A stretch of DNA of 11,384 nt. Source: Phytoactinopolyspora endophytica. Its GTDB lineage: Bacteria > Actinomycetota > Actinomycetes > Jiangellales > Jiangellaceae. The DNA is taken from contig NZ_ML142866.1 in NCBI RefSeq assembly GCF_004138495.1, positions 16,193 through 27,576 of the forward strand, written 5' to 3'. The notes under the pieces were generated by a model. It worked only from the letters and a program-made list of their open reading frames with translations, ran no database searches and was not told where the DNA came from. Positions 1-6,649 of this stretch are shown here, piece after piece; the first letter of the stretch is position 1, and the number at the start of each line of letters is the position of its first letter. A program made the position numbers and the translations under genes.

Positions 1-861
1 CCGTGCGACGGTCCGGCCGACGGCCACCGCGTCGTCCTGGCTCGCGGCGCCACGCACGGTGATCTCGATGTCGTGGTGTGCGCCCTCTGCGTCGGTCCAC
101 AGCTGCCGCGTGAGGTCGGCGCAGACCTGAGTCACCGCTTCGGTCAGCTCGTCGCGGTCCGCGTCGACGCCGGAGGCGCCGCTGGCCATGAGGACCACGG
201 TGTCATTGGTGGACATGCATCCGTCGGTGTCCAGCCGGTCGAACGTGGTCCGCGTCGCCTGCCGCAGTGCCGTATCCAGCACCTGCTGGTCCGCGACCGC
301 GTCCGTGGTGATCACGACGAGCATCGTGGCGAGGCCGGGTGCCAGCATCCCAGCACCCTTGGCCATGCCGCCGACGGTCCAACCGGCAGCACCGGCCGTC
401 GCTTCCTTCAGCGTGGTGTCCGTGGTCATGATCGCCGTCGCCGCGTCCGGGCCTCCGTCGGCGGACAGCTTGCCGACGGCCGACCTGATCCCGGCCTCCA
501 GCCTCGGGCGGTCGAGCAGGGTGCCGATGAGCCCGGTGGAGCAGACCGCGACGTCGAACGCTCCGCCACCCAGCAGCTCGGCGACCAGCTCAGCGCTGGC
601 ATGGGTGGTCTGGAAGCCTTCGGGGCCGTTGTAGCAGTTGGCACCGCCGGAGTTGAGGACAACGGCGTCCAGCTTGCCGTCGACGATGGCTCGCTCCGAC
701 CAGAGAACAGGGTTCGCCTTGCACCGGTTGGAGGTGAACACGGCGGCAGCGGCGCGCTGCGGCCCGTCATTCACGACGAGCGCGACATCGGGCTTGCCGC
801 TGGGTTTCAGACCGGCGGTCACACCGGCCGCTCGGAATCCCGCTGCTGCGGTGACGGACAT
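1..861 (-). CDS. argJ: Glutamate N-acetyltransferase / ornithine acetyltransferase ArgJ, N-terminal 287 residues (runs off left edge)
   Basis: ArgJ moves the acetyl group from N-acetylornithine to glutamate in the cyclic arginine pathway, in the cytosol; bifunctional members also use acetyl-CoA. Reading in from ATG 861, the protein starts MSVTAAAGFRAAGV. It carries the VFTSNRCKANPV segment near residue 41, the SGGANCYNG segment near 71, and the self-cleavage site KGAGMLAPGLATML, with scission expected between Ala178 and Thr179; Thr179 becomes the beta-chain nucleophile. The family is about 385-400 residues, so roughly the last 100 are outside the window. The start is fixed by an AAGGAG site 9 bases upstream and by an in-frame TAG six codons upstream. 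It lies downstream of argC on the same strand, after a 182-bp gap that is long for this operon. Whether it is mono- or bifunctional cannot be read from sequence. Confidence 0.96.
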   Translation of the reverse strand, partial: MSVTAAAGFRAAGVTAGLKPSGKPDVALVVNDGPQRAAAAVFTSNRCKANPVLWSERAIVDGKLDAVVLNSGGANCYNGPEGFQTTHASAELVAELLGGGAFDVAVCSTGLIGTLLDRPRLEAGIRSAVGKLSADGGPDAATAIMTTDTTLKEATAGAAGWTVGGMAKGAGMLAPGLATMLVVITTDAVADQQVLDTALRQATRTTFDRLDTDGCMSTNDTVVLMASGASGVDADRDELTEAVTQVCADLTRQLWTDAEGAHHDIEITVRGAASQDDAVAVGRTVAR

Positions 862-870
862 GGAGGGGCT

Positions 871-876
871 CTCCTT
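871..876 (-). promoter_or_regulatory. Ribosome binding site of argJ
   Basis: AAGGAG on the minus strand, with 9 bases to the ATG at 861. It sits directly after the TAG (877-879) of the candidate small ORF. A strong site of its own suggests argJ does not rely on translational coupling to argC. Confidence 0.8.
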
Positions 877-1047
877 CTACGGATGGGAAACGGGAAGCGT
901 GACGGGCGCGTTGACGACCATGGTTCGTCGTCGCCGGCCGCGTGCCCTGCGTCCCTTGAAGCCCCCGATCACCGACGTCGCCCCACCTCGGTGGGCGAAC
1001 ACGTCGACAGCGTTCTCCGTCGCCTCGTTGCCCATGTTCCTGTTCAC
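877..1047 (-). CDS. Candidate 56-codon small ORF between argC and argJ
   Basis: A GTG start at 1047 overlaps the argC TGA as GTGA, the usual geometry of translational coupling. The frame runs 56 codons to a TAG at 877-879, immediately before the argJ ribosome binding site. The predicted peptide starts [17 protein letters not shown], has a very basic middle ([11 protein letters not shown]) and ends [10 protein letters not shown] recognise no family. For: the overlap, the exact fit into the gap, and G/C-rich third positions in the first half. Against: a chance open frame of this length is common at this GC content, and the arginine-rich middle looks like out-of-frame GC-rich DNA. The frame is the same as argJ, with the TAG and five sense codons between them, so it could also be a degraded N-terminal extension or a duplication scar. 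Confidence 0.3.
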   Translation of the reverse strand: MNRNMGNEATENAVDVFAHRGGATSVIGGFKGRRARGRRRRTMVVNAPVTLPVSHP

Positions 1048-2099
1048 GGCGCGACCCCCATCGTCGGCAGGCCGAGCGTCTCCGGAAACCCGAACGCGAT
1101 GTTGGCGCATTGCACCGCAGCGCCGGCTGTCCCCTTGGTGAGGTTGTCGATCGCAGCGACCGCGACGACGCGCCCGGCCCGTTCGTCCACGGTGACCTGG
1201 ATGTGTGCCGTGTTGGCGCCGAGCGTGCCGGCCGTCGTCGGCCACAGGCCCTCCGGGAGCAGGTGCACGAACGGCTCATCGGCGTAGGCCTTCTCCCAGG
1301 CGCTCCGGACGTCGCCCGACGAGGCCGCGCCACCAGCGAGCTTCGCGGTGACGGTCGCCAGAATGCCCCGGCTCATCGGGACAAGCGTCGGCGTGAACGA
1401 GAGGGTGATCGGCACGTCGGCGGCCAGGGCAAGGTTCTGCTCGATCTCCGGAATGTGCCGGTGACCGCCGCCGACGGCGTACGGGCTCGCCGCGCCGAGG
1501 ATCTCGCTGGCCAGCAGGTGCGGCTTGAGCGACTTGCCGGCGCCGGAAGGACCGTTGGCCAGGACAGCGACGATGTCGTCCGGAGCGATCACGCCGGCCG
1601 CCAGGCCTGGGGCCATCGCCAAGGTCACCGCGGTGACGTTGCAGCCGGGGACGGCGACGCGAGTCACACCGCTCAGCCTGTCCCGATGCTTGGAACCGTC
1701 GGCATGCACCAGCTCCGGCAGGCCGTAGGGCCAGCTGCCCGCGAACTCGGTGCCGTAGAACTGCTTCCATGCCTCGGCGTCGGTGAGCCGGTGGTCGGCG
1801 CCGCAGTCGAGGACGAGCGTCCCGTCGGGCAGCTGAGCCGCGATCTCTCCGCTGGCGCCGTGCGGCAGCGCGAGCGCGACGACGTCGTGCCCGGCGAGGG
1901 CGTCGGCCGTCGTCGGCTCGATCATTTTGTCCAGCAACGGCGTCAGGTGCGGATGGTGCTCGCCGAGCCGGGTGCCGGCGCTTGTGTGCGCGGTCACCGT
2001 CCCGACGGTGAACTCGGGATGTGCAGCGAACAGGCGCAGCAACTCGCCGCCCGCGTACCCGCTGGCGCCTGCTACCGCTACCGTCTTGGCCATATACAT
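1044..2099 (-). CDS. argC: N-acetyl-gamma-glutamyl-phosphate reductase ArgC
   Basis: ArgC catalyses the NADPH-dependent reduction of N-acetylglutamyl-5-phosphate to the semialdehyde, the third step of arginine biosynthesis. The 351-residue product is of normal length for the family. It opens with a Rossmann motif [14 protein letters not shown] (residues 9-22), has the catalytic cysteine in VPGCNVTA (Cys153), then [10 protein letters not shown] (185-194) and the active-site histidine segment [11 protein letters not shown] (210-220). Two in-frame ATGs are possible, 2099 (MYMAKT) and 2093 (MAKT). Neither has a Shine-Dalgarno sequence; a CATAAT hexamer lies 8 bases before 2099, which fits leaderless transcription from that ATG. 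The gene is first in the arg operon and is probably repressed by ArgR through the operator overlapping its start. Its stop overlaps the candidate small ORF. Confidence 0.96.
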   Translation of the reverse strand: MYMAKTVAVAGASGYAGGELLRLFAAHPEFTVGTVTAHTSAGTRLGEHHPHLTPLLDKMIEPTTADALAGHDVVALALPHGASGEIAAQLPDGTLVLDCGADHRLTDAEAWKQFYGTEFAGSWPYGLPELVHADGSKHRDRLSGVTRVAVPGCNVTAVTLAMAPGLAAGVIAPDDIVAVLANGPSGAGKSLKPHLLASEILGAASPYAVGGGHRHIPEIEQNLALAADVPITLSFTPTLVPMSRGILATVTAKLAGGAASSGDVRSAWEKAYADEPFVHLLPEGLWPTTAGTLGANTAHIQVTVDERAGRVVAVAAIDNLTKGTAGAAVQCANIAFGFPETLGLPTMGVAP

Positions 2100-2102
2100 G
2101 AG

Positions 2103-2130
2103 TATGCATTATGCAACATGTTCATGCAAC
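2103..2130. promoter_or_regulatory. ArgR operator (ARG box cluster) upstream of argC
   Basis: On the plus strand ATGCA occurs at 2104-2108, 2111-2115 and 2124-2128. The first two build the perfect palindrome TGCAT-T-ATGCA (2105-2115); read on the minus strand the cluster contains TTGCATAATGCAT and TTGCATGAACATG. TTGCAT/ATGCAA half-sites are the known core of actinobacterial ARG boxes bound by the ArgR hexamer with arginine. The position at -4 to -31 relative to the argC ATG, covering the presumed -10 element, would let ArgR block polymerase directly. No ArgR gene is in the window; it usually lies further along the arg operon. Confidence 0.75.
2108..2113 (-). promoter_or_regulatory. Putative -10 element for leaderless argC mRNA
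   Basis: CATAAT on the minus strand, ending 8 bases before the A of the ATG at 2099. That is the spacing expected if transcription starts at the start codon. No convincing -35 hexamer is present 17-18 bases upstream. Inference from spacing and from the absence of a ribosome binding site. Confidence 0.4.
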
Positions 2131-2143
2131 CAGGGTGGAGACC

Positions 2144-2206
2144 TTGATACCACCAGACGCATCCATAGGCGCGGGAAGGTGGTTTCCTCGATGCTGGCGG
2201 TATCAA
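2144..2206. repeat. 8-bp inverted repeat in the argC-kinase intergenic region
   Basis: TTGATACC at 2144-2151 is matched by GGTATCAA at 2199-2206, 47 bases apart. It lies between the ARG box and the divergent kinase gene. It may be a pair of regulator half-sites or chance; the remainder of 2131-2290 holds no clear promoter or gene. Confidence 0.35.
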
Positions 2207-2290
2207 AGTCGGGGTGCCGCTCCAGCAAGAACAGCAGCCAAAGCCGAAAACCGTTTGATGAGGTAAGAGGCGTGCGCCGATCATGCTGGG

Positions 2291-3253
2291 GTGACATCCG
2301 CAGATTCCGCCGTCCCCATCCCCGTCGCCGGCGGCGCCCGAGCCGCCTGGACCGACATCCCAGAGCAGGTGCGGTCGGGCATCGAAGAACTGCTCGGCTC
2401 GCCCGTCGTCGACGCCGTCAACCAGGACGGCGGCTTCTCACCCGGGATGGCGGCCCGGGTGCGGTGTGCGGACGGCTCGCGCGTCTTCGTCAAGGCCGTG
2501 GGCGCATCACTCAATCCGCACTCCCCAGGCATCTTCCGAGCTGAGGCCTCGATTGCTCGGCAGCTGCCGGCTGCCGCACCAGTACCGGCGTTGCGCGCCT
2601 CCTACGACGACGGCGACTGGGTCGCGCTGGTCTTCGATGAGGTCGATGGGAGGACGCCGTCGACACCGTGGCAGCCGAATGAGCTCGAGCGCGTGGTCCG
2701 GGCCGTAACCGAGCTTTCGTTGACGCTTACGCCATGCCCGATCGACGATGTCCCCACGGCGAGCGAACGGCTGGCGACCGAGATGCTCTGCTACCGCGAG
2801 CTGGCCATGGAACCGCCAGCCGACCTCGATCCATGGGAGCGGCGGCATCTGGGCCGGCTCGCCGACCTCTCCGAGTCCGCGCTGGAGCACCTTGCCGGCG
2901 ACACACTGGTCCATCTCGATCTGCGTGCGGACAACATCCTGCTGGACGATGACCGGGTCTGGATAGTCGACTGGCCGTGGGCATGCCGGGGAGCCGCATG
3001 GATCGACTCGGTGATGCTACAGATGAACGCCGCGCTGCACGGCCACGACCCCGAGGAATACCTCGACAGGCATCCTCTGCTCGTGGACGTCGACCCGGAT
3101 CATGTGACGGCCTTTCTCGCCGGCCTGTGCGGATTCCTCGGGGCGTACTCCCGGCGGCCCGCACCGCCAGGGTTGCCGACTATCCGCGAGTTCCAGCGAG
3201 CCCAACATGCGTCGACACTCGCGTGGCTACGTCGCCGTACCGACTGGCCCTAA
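2291..3253 (+). CDS. Aminoglycoside phosphotransferase (APH) family kinase
   Basis: A 320-residue APH/choline-kinase-fold protein that would transfer phosphate from ATP to a small molecule in the cytosol. Visible kinase elements in order: a glycine-rich stretch GGFSPGMAARV (47-57), the ATP-binding lysine in VFVKAVG (Lys68), Glu85 in FRAEASIARQL, the hinge region near VALVFDEVDG (111-120), the Brenner loop HLDLRADNILL (His208, catalytic Asp210, Asn215) and the metal-binding IVDWPWA (Asp227). All catalytic residues are intact, so it should be active. The substrate is unknown: relatives include antibiotic kinases but also homoserine, choline and sugar kinases, and resistance should not be assumed. 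The GTG start gives an N-terminus of normal family length, but only a weak GGGG precedes it. It is divergent from argC and convergent with the next gene, 16 bp apart, so it is probably monocistronic. Confidence 0.85.
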   Translation: MTSADSAVPIPVAGGARAAWTDIPEQVRSGIEELLGSPVVDAVNQDGGFSPGMAARVRCADGSRVFVKAVGASLNPHSPGIFRAEASIARQLPAAAPVPALRASYDDGDWVALVFDEVDGRTPSTPWQPNELERVVRAVTELSLTLTPCPIDDVPTASERLATEMLCYRELAMEPPADLDPWERRHLGRLADLSESALEHLAGDTLVHLDLRADNILLDDDRVWIVDWPWACRGAAWIDSVMLQMNAALHGHDPEEYLDRHPLLVDVDPDHVTAFLAGLCGFLGAYSRRPAPPGLPTIREFQRAQHASTLAWLRRRTDWP

Positions 3254-3269
3254 CCTGTCTTCGCGGATG

Positions 3270-3971
3270 TCAGGAGACCGAGGACCACACCTCGTCCACC
3301 AGGCTCGCCACTTTCTCCGGATCATGGGACAGATCGCCCGTCACGTTGGTGATCTCCACCGTCAAGCCCGAACGGGTACGAAGGCACGACCCGGTGATCA
3401 CCGATGCCGGGTCGATCTCCTCGCCGGCCGGGGTGACCTGAACCGTGTGCCGGACGCAGGCCACGTCGCCGTGCACCTCAACGTCGCTTTGCGGCCGAGC
3501 CAGACCAAGCTCCTCCGCGTCTTCGTAAGCGACAAACGGCGGGAACGGAGAGGTGGCACGGAACAGTTTCACCGAGAAGGCCTCGTCGTACTCGTCGTCC
3601 GAGTAGCTCTCGACGACCGCCCCGGCCCCTCCGTACGCCTCAGAGAGCCGCTTAGCGTTACGTTGATTTCGCGTTTGGGCACCTTCGAGGTTCTCCTGGC
3701 CGTCCTGCCCCTGAAAGACCGCGACGTCGGCGATCCTGGCATACCCACCGACCTCCGCCGGCGCGGTGATGTCCGCCCCGTCAGCGTCGAATAGACCTTC
3801 AGAGCTGGACTCCGCTCCGGATCCCAAGACTGTCCATGCCAGGCCCACGACGGCCGCGCCCACAAGTGCACCCACAAGTCCGAACACGAAGGAACGTGAC
3901 GGTGGAGACCCGGGCTGAGGTGGCGCGGAAGGGGAATCGTCCTGGGATGGTGCCGATGGGGACACGTCCAT
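3270..3971 (-). CDS. Hypothetical single-pass membrane protein with extracytoplasmic domain
   Basis: A 233-residue protein without a family I can name. The first 27 residues are rich in Pro, Ser and Asp, with a repeated SPSAP (4-8 and 13-17), and probably lie in the cytoplasm. One hydrophobic segment follows (about 28-50: FVFGLVGALVGAAVVGLAW), then an acidic, roughly 180-residue domain outside the membrane. That domain holds Cys172 and Cys196, which may form a disulfide, and a C-terminal region TVEITNVTGDLSHDPEKVASLVDEVW of ordinary globular composition. This layout is common among uncharacterised actinobacterial envelope proteins. The ATG at 3971 is preceded by GGAGA with about 9 bases of spacing; the open frame extends to 4295 but there overlaps the deacylase gene antisense-free end and has out-of-frame composition. 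It could be the tail of the upstream operon, but a 151-bp gap with a hairpin separates them. Confidence 0.7.
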   Translation of the reverse strand: MDVSPSAPSQDDSPSAPPQPGSPPSRSFVFGLVGALVGAAVVGLAWTVLGSGAESSSEGLFDADGADITAPAEVGGYARIADVAVFQGQDGQENLEGAQTRNQRNAKRLSEAYGGAGAVVESYSDDEYDEAFSVKLFRATSPFPPFVAYEDAEELGLARPQSDVEVHGDVACVRHTVQVTPAGEEIDPASVITGSCLRTRSGLTVEITNVTGDLSHDPEKVASLVDEVWSSVS

Positions 3972-4018
3972 GACCAGAGTTCTCCAACTGTGACGCGGAT
4001 GCGGCTTCGCTGTCGGTA

Positions 4019-4042
4019 CGCGCCGTCGACCGTGACGGCGCG
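4019..4042 (-). terminator. Hairpin after the D-aminoacylase gene, possible terminator
   Basis: CGCGCCGTC (4019-4027) and GACGGCGCG (4034-4042) form a perfect 9-bp stem with a 6-base loop, about 80 bases past the deacylase stop. No U-run follows on the minus strand, so it is a weak or non-canonical terminator. It lies in the 3972-4122 gap ahead of the membrane protein gene. Confidence 0.45.
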
Positions 4043-4122
4043 CCAGGGGAATTCTGGTGCCGGACATCAACGATGGCAAGTTCGCCGCTACATTCCCCGC
4101 TGGCGACCCGAGCGCATGACCT

Positions 4123-5694
4123 TCAGCGGCGCAGGACGCGGCCAGCGCGGACGCCGGTGGGCTCGCCGTCGTCGAGCGCGACCTGGCCGGCCACGACGAC
4201 AGTGCTGAAGCCGGTCGACAGCCGCCACGGGTCATTGAACGTCGAGCGGTCCGCGACCGAGTCGGGATCGAAGACGACGACGTCCGCCGTCGCACCTGCG
4301 CGGATGACGCCGCGGTCCCCGAGTCCGAGCCGGGACGCCGGCAGCGACGTCATCTTCCGCACCGCGTCGACGAGCGTGATCACACCGCGTTCCCGAACAT
4401 AATGCGCGAGCACGCGCGGGAAGGTGCCGAAGTTCCGCGGATGCGGCATGCCCTGGCCCGACGGCCGCATCACCCAGCCGTCGCTGGCCACGGCAACCCG
4501 CGGATGGCGCAGCACGGTCTCGACGTCGTCGCCGCTCATGCCGTGCATGACGACTGCCACCGCAGCCTCGTGCTGCTCGAGGATCCGCAACGTCACCTCG
4601 GTGGCATCGGTACCGTCACGGTCGGCGACCTCGGTCAGGGTGGAGCCTGCGGCGTCGGAGTACCGGCCGGGACCGATCTCGGCGATCACCACCTTCGACG
4701 GATCGAGGTTCGGCTCGGCACCGCTACGCAGCTCGTGTGCGATCCTCTCCCGTGCCGCCGGGTCCGCCAGCCGCCTCAGCAGCTCACCGGGCCCACCATC
4801 GAGCGCCCACGACGGCAACCGGGTGGTCAGCGTCGTGCTGGAGGCGGTGTATGGGTAGACGTCCGCGGCGACGTCCAGGCCACGCTCCGCGGCGTCGTCG
4901 ATCAGCTCCAGTGCACCGACGACGGCACCGTGGTTCCGCGGGCCGGCCGCCTTCAGGTGCGAGATCTGCAGCCGGGCTCCGCTCGCCTCTGCGATCCGGA
5001 TCGCCTCGCCGATGGCCTCGTGCAGGCGCTCGCCCTCGTTCCGGATGTGCGTCGAGTACAGCAGGCCTGCGTTCCCGGCGACGCTGACCAGGTGCCGGAC
5101 CTCGTCCTCGCTCGAGTAGGTCCCAGGCGCGTAGATGAGCCCGGTGGAGAACCCGGCCGCGCCCGAGGCGGCAGCGGCGCTGAGCAACGCGGACATCCGC
5201 GCCAGGTCGTCGTCCGATGCCGCACGCTCCGCTCCGCCCATCGCCGCCAGCCGGAGCGACGAGTGGCCGATCTGCGGGGCGATGTTGACCGCGGGCCGGG
5301 ACTTCTCGACTGCCGTGGCGAACCCCTCGTGATCCGTCCACGTCCAGGTCAGCTCAGGGGCGAGGAATGCCGACGCCGCCCTCGCCTCGTCCAGGTCGGT
5401 CACCGGGAACGGGGAGAAGCCGCAGTTCCCGGTCAGCAACGTGGTGACGCCCTGGTGCAGCTGTGTGGTCGCGCCCGGCCAACCCTCAACGGTGAAGTCC
5501 GCGTGCGAGTGCAGGTCGATGAACCCGGGTGCGACGACCTGTCCGGTGGCGTCGATCACCCGACGGGCTTCCATCGGCTCGGTACCGACCCGCTGGATCA
5601 CGCCGTCGCTGATGCCCACGTCGGCCGTCACCGGGTCAGCGCCCGTGCCGTCGATGACGGTTCCGCCACGGATCACAGCGTCGAGCTCGCTCAC
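4123..5694 (-). CDS. N-acyl-D-amino-acid deacylase (D-aminoacylase, amidohydrolase superfamily)
   Basis: This 523-residue cytosolic metal-dependent amidohydrolase should hydrolyse N-acyl-D-amino acids to a carboxylate and a free D-amino acid; some relatives act on N-acyl-D-Glu or D-Asp or on dipeptide-like amides. Seen in order (numbering from GTG 5694): the metal motif HSHAD (62-66), the family hallmark GNCGFSPFP with metal-ligand Cys91, GHSSLR (His144), STHIRNEGE (His216), ISHLK (His246), the catalytic Asp in ASDGW (Asp405) and HPRNFGTF (about 418-425). Length and motif order match full D-aminoacylases. A GTG at 5700 is also possible, but AAGAAGG lies 5 bases before the GTG at 5694, so that start is preferred. 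It follows the serine hydrolase by 82 bp in the same direction. The exact acyl and amino-acid specificity cannot be told from sequence. Confidence 0.88.
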   Translation of the reverse strand: MSELDAVIRGGTVIDGTGADPVTADVGISDGVIQRVGTEPMEARRVIDATGQVVAPGFIDLHSHADFTVEGWPGATTQLHQGVTTLLTGNCGFSPFPVTDLDEARAASAFLAPELTWTWTDHEGFATAVEKSRPAVNIAPQIGHSSLRLAAMGGAERAASDDDLARMSALLSAAAASGAAGFSTGLIYAPGTYSSEDEVRHLVSVAGNAGLLYSTHIRNEGERLHEAIGEAIRIAEASGARLQISHLKAAGPRNHGAVVGALELIDDAAERGLDVAADVYPYTASSTTLTTRLPSWALDGGPGELLRRLADPAARERIAHELRSGAEPNLDPSKVVIAEIGPGRYSDAAGSTLTEVADRDGTDATEVTLRILEQHEAAVAVVMHGMSGDDVETVLRHPRVAVASDGWVMRPSGQGMPHPRNFGTFPRVLAHYVRERGVITLVDAVRKMTSLPASRLGLGDRGVIRAGATADVVVFDPDSVADRSTFNDPWRLSTGFSTVVVAGQVALDDGEPTGVRAGRVLRR

Positions 5695-5727
5695 AGGCAC
5701 CTTCTTCGGGTCGAACGGACGTCGTCG

Positions 5728-5763
5728 TTGCCGGCGTCGTCATGGCAAGCGTCGTCATTTGCC
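5728..5763 (-). repeat. Alternating short repeats in the leader before the D-aminoacylase gene
   Basis: The direct repeat GCGTCGTCAT occurs at 5734-5743 and 5749-5758, a 15-base period. Between and around the copies sit TTGCC (5728-5732), GGCAA (5744-5748) and TTGCC (5759-5763). In the transcript the middle pentamer can pair with either neighbour, giving two exclusive short hairpins 35 or more bases ahead of the ribosome binding site. The stems are only 5 bp. Confidence 0.5.
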
Positions 5764-5776
5764 GTCGTCGTCCGGA

Positions 5777-6649
5777 CTATAAGTCAGATTGTGTCAGCAG
5801 ATCGGAATCGGAACGCGCGATATCGACGACGGCGCGGGCCGCGGTCGCGATCACCGCTCCAGCCACGCCGGTGCCACCGGATTGGGACGCCGGATCGGTC
5901 AATCCGCTGCCCAGCGCGGTGAAGACCACGCTCCGCCCGTCGAACTCGAGGATGCCGACGTCATGCCGGACGCCGGCCAGCTCGCCCGTCTTGTGCCGGC
6001 AGACGATGTCGGGACCGAGTGCTGCGGGAATGCGGTCGTTGAACTGCTGCCGGCCCAGGATGTCCAGCGCTATCGTGCGCAGATCGTCCGGGAGCAGGCC
6101 GGTTGAGCCGAGGAGGCCGAGCAGCAGTGCCTGGTCATCCGCGGTGGTGACGTTGTCCAGGCCGGCACGCATCGCTTCGACGTCGTAAAGCCGCCGGCCG
6201 AGATGGGTGCTGCGGGCGCCAAGAGCCGTGATACGCGCCGCCGCGTCGTCGACGCCGAGCATGTCGATCACCATGTTCGCCGCGTTGTTGTCGCTGACGC
6301 CGATCATGAGCTCCAGCGTCTCGTCCAGCCGCAGCTGCCGCACCGACGGCATGAGTCTGAGCACGCCCGCTCCTCCGACCCGCTCCCCGGGAACCACCAG
6401 GACGTCGCTCAGCTCGCGATGCCCGGCAGCGACGTCCTGCAGGGCCAGAATCAGCAGCGGCACCTTGATCGTGCTCGCCGCCCGCATCGCCACGTCACCG
6501 TTGACGGAGACGACCGTCTCTCCCCGTTCCCGCACGGCGAAGCCCCACACCCCGTCGGTGGATGTGGCCGCCGATTCCAGGGCACGCCGCAGAACGGTCA
6601 CCCGCCCTTCCGCCCAGGCGGTCTCGGTGTTCACGTCCCGGCCCGTCAC
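5777..6649 (-). CDS. Cytosolic class A beta-lactamase-fold serine hydrolase
   Basis: A 290-residue protein with the full penicillin-recognising serine hydrolase set: STIK (Ser59, Lys62), SDN (Ser119-Asn121) and KTG (Lys220-Gly222). The spacing from the nucleophile to SDN (60 residues) equals that of class A beta-lactamases, and to KTG (161) is close. The omega-loop region reads YDVEAMRAGLDNVTT with Glu158, not the classical ExxLN, so beta-lactamase activity is not certain; peptidase, amidase or esterase activity is possible. There is no signal peptide or lipobox, which is unusual, because class A beta-lactamases are exported. The GTG start at 6649 overlaps the permease TGA as GTGA, suggesting coupled translation; GTG 6634 is an alternative. 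The last sense codon is TTA. The placement implies hydrolysis of a compound the permease brings in. Confidence 0.8.
   Translation of the reverse strand: MTGRDVNTETAWAEGRVTVLRRALESAATSTDGVWGFAVRERGETVVSVNGDVAMRAASTIKVPLLILALQDVAAGHRELSDVLVVPGERVGGAGVLRLMPSVRQLRLDETLELMIGVSDNNAANMVIDMLGVDDAAARITALGARSTHLGRRLYDVEAMRAGLDNVTTADDQALLLGLLGSTGLLPDDLRTIALDILGRQQFNDRIPAALGPDIVCRHKTGELAGVRHDVGILEFDGRSVVFTALGSGLTDPASQSGGTGVAGAVIATAARAVVDIARSDSDLLTQSDL

Noticed and set aside
73..1287. Long plus-strand open frame opposite argJ and argC.
   Set aside because: Arg/Gly/Val/Asp-rich composition typical of the antisense of GC-rich genes; both minus-strand genes have clear families.
2109..2297. Minus-strand 62-codon frame (reads LLFLLERHPDFDTASIEE in its middle) upstream of argC.
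   Set aside because: It would overlap the kinase start and the ArgR operator, has no ribosome binding site, and has mixed third-position bases. It might be a gene remnant, but I cannot support it.
4402..5922. 506-codon plus-strand frame opposite the D-aminoacylase gene.
   Set aside because: An antisense shadow; no recognisable motifs, while the minus strand holds every D-aminoacylase motif.
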